DNA of 6,144 nucleotides from Mxb001 sp051007175 (GTDB lineage: Bacteria > Actinomycetota > Actinomycetes > S36-B12), in assembly GCA_051007175.1 (NCBI GenBank), contig JBPCSL010000034.1, positions 1 through 6,144 on the forward strand, in the 5' to 3' direction. The notes under the pieces were generated by a model. That model was given only the letters and a program-made list of their open reading frames with translations. It did no database searches and was not told the origin of the DNA. Positions 1 to 5,323 of this stretch are shown here, one piece after another. The translations under genes and the position numbers were made by a program. The first letter of the stretch is position 1, and the number at the start of each line of letters is the position of its first letter.

Positions 1-240
1 CTCGCCCTTGATCTCGCGATTCGGGCCCTCGGAGACGACGACATCGGTGAGACGACCGTTGTCGGCCCTCACGACGATGGGCACGTCGACGGGGACGTTG
101 TCCTGGGGGATGTCGACCAGGGAGATCTCCGCCACTGACTGGTCGGGCAGGGGGGCGGAGACCATCGTCATGGCCGGCTGACAGGCCGCCAGGGACACCA
201 ACGCGGCACCACAGAGCAAGAGGACGGCCGAACGACGCAT
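1..240 (-). CDS. Lipoprotein, probable L,D-transpeptidase N-terminus (partial)
   Basis: This is the first 80 codons of a gene read leftwards from ATG at 240; its 3' part lies outside the window. The protein begins MRRSAV, then has a hydrophobic stretch and an LAAC lipobox with Cys20, so it is very likely a lipoprotein anchored on the outer face of the membrane. After a short linker, residues about 45-80 (containing VPIVVRADNGRLTDVVV) resemble the Ig-like domain that precedes the YkuD catalytic domain in actinobacterial L,D-transpeptidases, enzymes that make 3-3 peptidoglycan crosslinks. The catalytic domain is not visible, so this assignment is an inference from the domain style only. Another Ig-like secreted lipoprotein is possible. 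The start is supported by the signal peptide and by a TATTCT box 7 nt upstream; there is no clear Shine-Dalgarno sequence. It lies 31 bp downstream of ctaF on the same strand. Confidence 0.6.
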   Translation of the reverse strand, partial: MRRSAVLLLCGAALVSLAACQPAMTMVSAPLPDQSVAEISLVDIPQDNVPVDVPIVVRADNGRLTDVVVSEGPNREIKGE

Positions 241-247
241 GGCAGGA

Positions 248-253
248 AGAATA
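248..253 (-). promoter_or_regulatory. Candidate -10 box for the lipoprotein gene
   Basis: TATTCT on the minus strand fits the actinobacterial TANNNT -10 pattern. It is followed by 7 nt and then the ATG at 240, so transcription would begin at or next to the start codon and give a leaderless mRNA. No convincing -35 hexamer is seen. It lies in the 31-bp gap after ctaF, so the lipoprotein gene could have its own promoter as well as readthrough from the cta operon. Confidence 0.4.
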
Positions 254-271
254 CGCGATGGAGCGAGCGGA

Positions 272-667
272 TCAGCGCGCGAAACTACCGCGGTAGTACT
301 CGAAGAGCCAGCCGATGAGCCCGATGAGAAGGACGCCCACGCCGAGGACGACGAGCCACGCGGCGAAGATGAAGCCGAGCGCGATGAGCATCGCGGCGAA
401 GCCGACCGGCAGCGGCCACCAGCTATGCGGGCTGTAGAAGCCGTACTCGGGGTCGGCCTCATCGATATTGGCGTCGGCGCGGTCCTCCGGCATCGCATCG
501 AGCCGGCGGTCGGTGTAGAGCATGTAGAAGGCGACCAGCAGGGCCAGGCCACCGGTCATCACCAGGGCAGTGGTGCCGATCTCGTCCCGGCTGAAGTACC
601 AGTAGGCGCCGGCGACGACGAAGTAGAAGAGGGCCCCGAGGGCGAAAAGCCAGCCGCCGATCTTCAC
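272..667 (-). CDS. ctaF: Cytochrome c oxidase subunit IV, CtaF
   Basis: This 131-residue membrane protein is the small actinobacterial subunit IV of the aa3-type cytochrome c oxidase. It carries no cofactor and packs against the catalytic core in the bcc-aa3 supercomplex. Four hydrophobic segments are visible at about residues 5-25, 32-52, 86-104 and 105-122. Between the second and third is an acidic loop (EDRADANIDEADPE) and the family-typical segment EYGFYSPHSWWPL (residues 74-86). The length is close to Mycobacterium CtaF, about 139 residues. The start is GTG at 667, preceded by GGGAG with a 6-nt spacer. This GTG overlaps the ctaD stop in a GTGA tetranucleotide, which indicates translational coupling. 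It is the last cta gene of the operon here. Confidence 0.93.
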   Translation of the reverse strand: MKIGGWLFALGALFYFVVAGAYWYFSRDEIGTTALVMTGGLALLVAFYMLYTDRRLDAMPEDRADANIDEADPEYGFYSPHSWWPLPVGFAAMLIALGFIFAAWLVVLGVGVLLIGLIGWLFEYYRGSFAR

Positions 668-2370
668 GAGGAGCTCCCACTGGAGGCTCCGACGGGCACA
701 GCAGGGGTGTCCGATAACTCAGGATGATGGAGATCGAAGGCTGGCCGCTCCGAGCGGATGCGCGGCAGCGACGTGAAGTTATGGCGCGGAGGCGGGCAGG
801 AGGTGGCCCACTCGAGGGAGCCTCCCCAGCCCCACGGGTCGTCGACGGTGACCTTGGGTGCGTTCTTCCACGTCCACAGGACATTCCAGATGAAGAAGAT
901 CGTCGAGAAGCCCACGATGAAGGAGCCGATGGTCGACACCGTATTGAGCGTCGTGAAGCCGTCGCTGGAGAGGTAGTCGCCGTAGCGGCGCGGCATGCCC
1001 TGCACGCCGAGCCAGTGCTGGACGAGGAAGGTCACCTGGAAGCCAATGAAGACGAGCCAGAAATGGATGTGGCCGAGCTTCTCGTTGAGCATGCGGCCCG
1101 TCATCTTCGGCCACCAGAAGTACAGCCCGGCAAACCACATGAACACGATCGTGCCGAACACCGTGTAGTGGAAGTGGGCGACGACGAAGTAGCTGTCGGA
1201 CACGTGGAAGTCCAGCGGGGGCGCCGACAAGATGATGCCCGTGAGACCGCCGAAGAGGAAGGTGACGAGGAATCCCATGGTCCAGAGCATGGGTGTCTCA
1301 AACGAGACCGAGCCTCGCCACATCGTGCCGATCCAGTTGAAGAATTTCACGCCCGTCGGGACGGCGATGAGCATCGTCATGAGGGCGAAGAAGGGCAGGT
1401 AGACCGAGCCGGTGACGTACATGTGGTGGGCCCAGACCGCCACCGACAGGGCACCGATCGCCATCGTGGCGAAGACGAGGCCCTTGTAGCCGAAGATCGG
1501 CTAGCGGCTGAAGACGGGGATGATCTCGCTGGCGATGCCGAAGAACGGCAGGGCGAGGATGTATACCTCGGGGTGACCGAAGAACCAGAAGAGGTGCTGC
1601 CACAGGATCGCGCCGCCGTTGTCCGCCTCGAACACGACCGCGCCGAACGCTCGGTCGATGAAGGCGACCACGAGCGCGGCAGCCAGGATCGGGAAGGCGA
1701 TGAGCACGAGCACGCTGGTGATGAAGACGGTCCAGGTGAAGACCGGCATCCGGAACATCGTCATGCCCGGGCAGCGCATGCAGAAGATCGTGGTGATGAA
1801 GTTGACGCCGCCCAGGATCGTGCCGAGGCCGCCCATGGCAAGGCCGAGCAGCCACAGGTCGGCGCCGACCTCCGGAGAGTTCACGGCGTTGCTCAGGGGC
1901 TGGTAGGCGAACCAGCCGAACGAGGCAGCGCCCCCCGGGGTGAAGAAACCGAGCACGACGGTCATGCCGCCGAAGAAGAAGAGCCAGAAGCCCAGCATGT
2001 TGAGCCGCGGGAAGGCCACATCCGGGGCCCCGATCTGCAGGGGCATGATGACGTTGCCGAAGCCCACGAAGAGCGGCGTGGCGAAGAGGAAGAGCATGAT
2101 CGTGCCGTGCATGGTGAAGAGCTGGTTGTACTGCTCCAGAGACACGAACTGCAGGCCGGGGGTCGCGAGCTCGGCCCGCATCACCAGGGCCATGGCTCCG
2201 GCGATGATGAAGAAGATGAAGGACTGAATGAGGTAGAGGTAGCCGATCGTCTTGTGGTCGGTCGACGTCACCCACTTGACGATGGTGCGGCCCATGTGGC
2301 TCTTGCGCACCTGCTTGGCAGTCGGCGGCGTCGTGGTGGGCGCCGACTGTGGCTCATTCAGGATCGTCAC
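664..2370 (-). CDS. ctaD: Cytochrome c oxidase subunit I (CtaD), interrupted by in-frame TAG
   Basis: This is the catalytic subunit of aa3 oxidase: it holds heme a and the heme a3/CuB site, reduces O2 and pumps protons across the membrane. Read through codon 290 it has 568 residues, the usual length, and only the stop breaks it. Before the stop are the heme a ligand His88 (TMHGTIM), the D-channel region around GAPDVAFPRLN, and the GHPEVY motif with CuB ligand His266, Glu268 and crosslinking Tyr270. After it are the CuB ligands His315-His316, the K-channel lysine Lys342 (PTGVKFFNW), and His399 and His401 (AHFHY), the axial ligands of hemes a3 and a. The C-terminus has the usual SLEWATSCPPPRHNF segment. 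The stop replaces Lys in SRKPIFGYKG. Neither half could form an active site alone. The start is GTG at 2370, with GAGAGGA 7 nt upstream, overlapping the ctaC stop as GTGA. The reading frame shows no other decay. Confidence 0.93.
1501..1503 (-). other. In-frame amber codon in ctaD (codon 290)
   Basis: On the minus strand the codons read AGC CGC TAG CCG ATC TTC GGC, where CtaD proteins have Ser-Arg-Lys-Pro. A single base (plus-strand a1503 instead of t) would turn AAG into TAG. The frame is intact on both sides. TAG also ends tusA and aat in this window, so general reassignment of TAG is unlikely. The next in-frame ATG downstream is at 1464, inside a transmembrane helix, which makes a poor restart. 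Confidence 0.85.
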
Positions 2371-3182
2371 AGGTTTGTCCTCTCAGAATCCCGCTGCCCC
2401 TCGCCGCTGATCTGACCGCTCTCGAGCTTGCCGGTCTGGCCCAGGGCCCTCAGCTCCTGCATGTGCTGGTCGAACTCCGCCCGGGACACGACCTTCACCT
2501 GGAACAGCATCCGGGAGTGGTCGGTGCCGCACAACTCGGCGCATCGGCCGATGAAGGTGCCTTCCTTGCTGGGGGTGATCTCAAAGGCATTGACCTTGCC
2601 CGGGATCACGTCCATCTTGAACAGCCAGTCGATGACCCAGAACGAGTGGATCACGTCAGGCGAGGTGAGCTCGAACTTGATCTTCTCGTTGACCGGCACC
2701 CACAGCGTCGGAGCGACGTTCGGCGTGCCGACGTCGTAGACGTCTTCCTCGAGGTAGTTGAAGGCCCAGCTCCAGCGGAAGCCCACGACGTTGACCGTCT
2801 CGCTCTGGTCGTTCTCCATGGCGAGGATCTCGGTCTGGTCGCGCGCGGTGAAGACGAAGAGCCCCAGGATCATGACGAGGGGCACGATCGTGTAGAGCAC
2901 CTCGATGGGGAGGTTGTACTTCGTCTGCTCGGGCACATCGGAGGCCTTGCGGCGCCGATAGGCGATGAAGGCCCACAGCATCAATCCCCAGGTGACGATG
3001 CCGACACCCCAGGCAGCGATCCAGGCTCCCTGCCAGAGGTTCTGGACCGTCCAGCCCTCCTGCGTCGCAGGGTCGGGAAGGTCGAAGAAGAAGGCCTCAT
3101 TGGCGGTACAGCCGGAGGCCAGCAGGGCGACCAGGCCCAGCCCGCCCGCGACGGCCGCACGACGCACACGCACCCCTGCCAC
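2367..3182 (-). CDS. ctaC: Cytochrome c oxidase subunit II, CtaC
   Basis: Subunit II accepts electrons at its binuclear CuA centre on the outer side of the membrane and passes them to heme a in CtaD. From GTG 3182 it has 271 residues. A lipoprotein signal ends in LLASGC with Cys25. Two transmembrane helices follow at about 54-74 and 92-112, then the aromatic patch GFRWSWAFNY (134-143). A cupredoxin domain has a complete CuA ligand set: His179 (DVIHSFW) and, in CAELCGTDHSRM, Cys214, Glu216, Cys218, His222 and Met225. There is no fused cytochrome c domain. The start is uncertain. The frame is open up to a GTG at 3242, but that would put 44 residues before the lipobox cysteine. GTG 3182 sits 7 nt after a TAGTGT box, and GTG 3167 has AGGGG 5 nt upstream. 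It is the first gene of the cta operon and overlaps ctaD by 4 bp. Confidence 0.93.
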   Translation of the reverse strand: MAGVRVRRAAVAGGLGLVALLASGCTANEAFFFDLPDPATQEGWTVQNLWQGAWIAAWGVGIVTWGLMLWAFIAYRRRKASDVPEQTKYNLPIEVLYTIVPLVMILGLFVFTARDQTEILAMENDQSETVNVVGFRWSWAFNYLEEDVYDVGTPNVAPTLWVPVNEKIKFELTSPDVIHSFWVIDWLFKMDVIPGKVNAFEITPSKEGTFIGRCAELCGTDHSRMLFQVKVVSRAEFDQHMQELRALGQTGKLESGQISGEGQRDSERTNL

Positions 3183-3189
3183 GAACCGG

Positions 3190-3195
3190 ACACTA
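3190..3195 (-). promoter_or_regulatory. Candidate -10 box of the cta operon
   Basis: TAGTGT on the minus strand matches TANNNT and is followed by 7 nt and the GTG at 3182. That geometry would give a leaderless ctaC transcript; if translation starts at GTG 3167 instead, it would leave a short leader holding AGGGG. No good -35 hexamer is seen about 17 nt upstream. It lies in the 97-bp region between divergent ctaC and the desulfurase homologue. Confidence 0.4.
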
Positions 3196-3267
3196 GCGCA
3201 CGGGTGGCGCCTCCCGGCGAAGGGGGCGCATGAGGGATTCACGAGGGGCGAGTCCCGCCGCAGGGGG

Positions 3268-3273
3268 TACCGT
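3268..3273 (+). promoter_or_regulatory. Candidate -10 box of the desulfurase-tusA pair
   Basis: TACCGT matches TANNNT and lies 6 nt before the GTG at 3280, consistent with transcription starting at the start codon. The -35 region is only GC-rich sequence. This box is about 75 bp from the oppositely oriented ctaC box, so the two units share one short divergent promoter region. I saw no clear operator palindrome there. Confidence 0.35.
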
Positions 3274-3279
3274 CAGGGG

Positions 3280-4422
3280 GTGCCCCGGCCCCCCTCCGGA
3301 TACCTCGACGCCGCCTCCGGGCAGCCCCTGAACCCGGCGGCCCGGGAGGCTCTCGCGGCGGCCGTGGAGGCGGGCTGGGCCGACCCCGTGCGCCTCTACC
3401 GGGAGGGCCGCCAGGCCGCCCTCCTCCTTGACGCCGCCCGCGAATCCATCGCCTCCCGCGTCGGAGCCCGCCCCGACGAGCTCCTCTTCACGGGCTCCGG
3501 GCCCCAGGCCCTTCACCTGGGCATCGGCGGTGCCCTCGGGGGCCAGCCGGCGGGCCAGCGGGCCCCCCTCGTCATCTCCGCAGTCGAGCACAGTGCCGCG
3601 CTCGCCGAGGCCGACGGCTACGCCGACTCCGGGGGCGAGGTCCGCCTGATCGGGGTCGATCGGCAGGCCCGGGTCCGGCTCGAGGAGTTCGTCGCAGCCC
3701 TCCCCGGGTCGGCCCTCGCCTGCCTGCAGGCGGCCAACCATGAGGTGGGCACCTGCCAGCCCCTCGTGGCGGCCGCGGACGCCTGCTCAGAGGTCGGCGT
3801 CCCCCTGCTCGTGGACGCCACGACGGCCCTGGGCCGGGTGGACCCGCCCACCGGATGGTCGATCCTCACCGGCAGCGCGCACACGTGGGGCGGCCCCATC
3901 GGGGTCGGCATCCTCGCGGTACGCCGTTCCGTGCGCTGGCGCGCGCCCGGGCCGCAGGACGAGCGCGGCCCGGAGCTCGTCAACGTCCCGCTCGCCGTCG
4001 CAGCGGCCCGCGGGCTCGAATGGGCCGACGAGCACCGGGCGGCCGACGCCGAGCGCGCGCGGTCACTCACCGAGCGCATTCGCGCGAGCGTGGCCCGCGA
4101 CGTGCCGGACAGTGTCGAGCTGGGCGACCCCGAAGACCGGCTGCCCTACCTCACGGCGTTCTCCTGCCTCTACGTGGACGGCGAGTCGCTTGTGCTCGGG
4201 CTCGATCGGGCGGGCTTCGCCGTCTCCAGTGGCTCGTCTTGCGTCGCGGACACGCGGCGACCCAGTCACGTACTCGCGGCGATGGGCGCCCTGACGCAGG
4301 GCAATGTGCGCGTATCACTTCCCTTCGGGGTCACCGACGAGACGGTCGACGGATTCCTCGCTACGCTCCCGGGCATCGTGCGCGAGGTGCGCACCTTCTT
4401 CGACGCACCGATGGAGTCCTGA
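3280..4422 (+). CDS. NifS/Csd-like cysteine desulfurase homologue lacking the PLP lysine
   Basis: This 380-residue protein has the fold-type I aminotransferase class V pattern. It starts with GYLDAASGQPLNP, and has SAVEHSA (His104), AANHEVGT (Asn153), VDAT (Asp179), SAH (His201) and SSGSSC (Cys321, the persulfide cysteine position), ending with NVRVSLPFGVTDE. Normal members remove sulfur from cysteine using PLP bound to a lysine in SAHK. Here that position is Thr202 (ACG at 3883-3885), the PLP-contacting Gln of E. coli IscS (Gln183) aligns with Thr182, and no lysine occurs in the whole protein. Ordinary desulfurase activity is therefore doubtful, though the frame is intact. GTG 3280 is the only sensible start: upstream codons are not family-like and a TACCGT box lies 6 nt before it. 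It is followed by tusA through a TGATG overlap, which points to sulfur transfer. In other actinobacteria I recall the two domains as one fused protein with an intact SAHK. Confidence 0.85.
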   Translation: MPRPPSGYLDAASGQPLNPAAREALAAAVEAGWADPVRLYREGRQAALLLDAARESIASRVGARPDELLFTGSGPQALHLGIGGALGGQPAGQRAPLVISAVEHSAALAEADGYADSGGEVRLIGVDRQARVRLEEFVAALPGSALACLQAANHEVGTCQPLVAAADACSEVGVPLLVDATTALGRVDPPTGWSILTGSAHTWGGPIGVGILAVRRSVRWRAPGPQDERGPELVNVPLAVAAARGLEWADEHRAADAERARSLTERIRASVARDVPDSVELGDPEDRLPYLTAFSCLYVDGESLVLGLDRAGFAVSSGSSCVADTRRPSHVLAAMGALTQGNVRVSLPFGVTDETVDGFLATLPGIVREVRTFFDAPMES

Positions 4423-4658
4423 TGCTGCCGAAGGCCGACGTCCGCCTCAACCAGCGCGGCTATCGCTGCCCCATGCCCGTCGTCGCCGTGAGTCGCGCCG
4501 CGAAGGAGTCGGACTCCGGCACGGTCATTGCCGTGACCTGCACCGATCCCGGGGCGGCCAGCGACATCCCCGCCTGGTGTGACCTCAAGGGCGTGGACTT
4601 CCTCGGCTCGCAGCCCGAGGCCGACGGATCCGTCACCTACCTCGTGCGCACCCGCTAG
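4422..4658 (+). CDS. TusA-family sulfur carrier protein
   Basis: This 78-residue protein has the TusA/SirA-like fold pattern. RGYRCPMP contains the sulfur-accepting Cys16 in the CPxP motif, and VTCTDPGAASDIPAW (about 38-52) is the second family block. Family members receive a persulfide sulfur from a cysteine desulfurase and pass it on, for example to tRNA thiolation or cofactor synthesis; the acceptor here is unknown. The usual Asp before the motif is Asn10. Two further cysteines, 40 and 53, are present. ATG 4422 shares its A with the upstream TGA (TGATG) and has GGAG 5 nt before it, so translation is probably coupled to the desulfurase homologue. The TAG stop overlaps the aat stop on the opposite strand. 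Confidence 0.88.
   Translation: MLPKADVRLNQRGYRCPMPVVAVSRAAKESDSGTVIAVTCTDPGAASDIPAWCDLKGVDFLGSQPEADGSVTYLVRTR
4655..4658. other. CTAG shared by two convergent stop codons
   Basis: The palindrome CTAG supplies TAG on the plus strand (4656-4658) as the tusA stop and TAG on the minus strand (4657-4655) as the aat stop. The convergent genes therefore overlap by 4 bp with no intergenic space. A second in-frame TAG for aat follows six codons later at 4639-4637. Confidence 0.85.
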
Positions 4659-5323
4659 CCGATCGCCGGCGCGAGGTCGCGGGCGATCGCGAGCCGACGC
4701 AGGTACTCCTCGCGCGGGATCGCAACGACACCGAGCGACCGCAGGTGCGGGGTGGCCCACTGGACGTCGAGAAGGCGTCCCTCCTCCGCTCCCGCTGGGC
4801 CGCCCAGCGCGTCCACGAGAGAGACGAGCGCGACCTTGGACGCATCGCGCACGCGATGGAACATCGACTCCCCCGCGAAGAGCCCGCCCACCTGCACGCC
4901 GTACAGGCCGCCGACGAGCGCATCGTCCTGCCACACCTCCACCGAATGGGCCCATCCCCGCCGGTGCAGCTCGGCGTACGCCGCGCGGAATGCCGGGGTG
5001 ATCCACCCATGCGGTCGGCGCACATCAGCGCAGCCCGCCATCACGTCGTCGAACGCCGCGTCGACCGTGGTGCGCAAGCGGCGACACGACGCGCGCAGGG
5101 AACGGCTGATCCTCAGGCCACCCAGCGGAAGCACTCCCCGCGGATCCGGCGACCACCAGCCCAGGGGTCCGTCGCGCTCCGCCTCCATGGGGAAGAGGCC
5201 GCGCCGGTACGCCGCGAGGAGCGTGCCCGGCTCGAGATCGGCGCCGACGGCGACGAGGTCCTCACCGGCAGGGAAGGCCGCGGGATCAGGAAAGTCCCAC
5301 GGAGAGGGCGGGGGCTCGATCAA
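4655..5323 (-). CDS. aat: Leucyl/phenylalanyl-tRNA-protein transferase
   Basis: Aat transfers Leu or Phe from aminoacyl-tRNA to proteins with N-terminal Lys or Arg, marking them for ClpS-ClpAP/ClpCP degradation in the cytoplasm. The 222-residue product is close to the E. coli length (234). It begins IEPPPSPWDFPDP and carries the family motifs: GADLEPGTLLAAYRRGLFP, WWSPDPR (56-62), HGWITPAF (105-112), HSVEVW (126-131), GGLYGV, GESMF (151-155), DASKVAL (160-166) and LLDVQ (184-188), with SLGVVAIPREEYL near the end. The frame stays open to 5503, but that extension lies inside adoK and is not Aat-like. TTG 5323 is the best start: it sits just before the conserved domain and overlaps the adoK stop as TTGA. 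No clear Shine-Dalgarno precedes it, so expression probably depends on coupling to adoK. Confidence 0.9.
   Translation of the reverse strand: MIEPPPSPWDFPDPAAFPAGEDLVAVGADLEPGTLLAAYRRGLFPMEAERDGPLGWWSPDPRGVLPLGGLRISRSLRASCRRLRTTVDAAFDDVMAGCADVRRPHGWITPAFRAAYAELHRRGWAHSVEVWQDDALVGGLYGVQVGGLFAGESMFHRVRDASKVALVSLVDALGGPAGAEEGRLLDVQWATPHLRSLGVVAIPREEYLRRLAIARDLAPAIG
4660..4689. terminator. Possible weak terminator hairpin after tusA
   Basis: CGATCGCC at 4660-4667 and GGCGATCG at 4682-4689 form a perfect 8-bp inverted repeat with a 14-nt GC-rich loop, immediately after the tusA stop and within the last codons of aat. There is no T-run, so it is not a textbook Rho-independent terminator. It may be incidental to the Ala-Ile and Arg codons at the aat end. 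Confidence 0.25.

Noticed and set aside
664..1464. The ctaD 3' half as an independent gene starting at ATG 1464
   Set aside because: The ATG lies inside a conserved transmembrane helix, and 12 conserved codons (PIFGYKGLVFAT) between the stop and this ATG would be lost; the half lacks His88, His266 and Tyr270.
1495..1507. 13-mer CCGCTAGCCGATC shared between the ctaD amber site (minus) and the tusA/aat end (plus, 4652-4664)
   Set aside because: One shared 13-mer in a window of this size is about what chance gives when both strands are counted, and the flanks do not match, so it is not good evidence of a repeat or chimera.
724..2415. 563-codon plus-strand open frame opposite ctaD
   Set aside because: Its product is an unstructured run of Asp, Glu, Arg and His typical of the antisense of GC-rich hydrophobic codons, and ctaD on the other strand has complete family motifs.
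2349..3233. 294-codon plus-strand open frame opposite ctaC
   Set aside because: It is the mirror of ctaC in a GC-rich genome, with no recognisable domain and no start signal.
3855..4658. Long frame running through the desulfurase homologue into tusA, as if one 267-residue protein
   Set aside because: Its first part is an Arg/Ala-rich out-of-frame reading of the desulfurase; only the portion from ATG 4422 is TusA-like.
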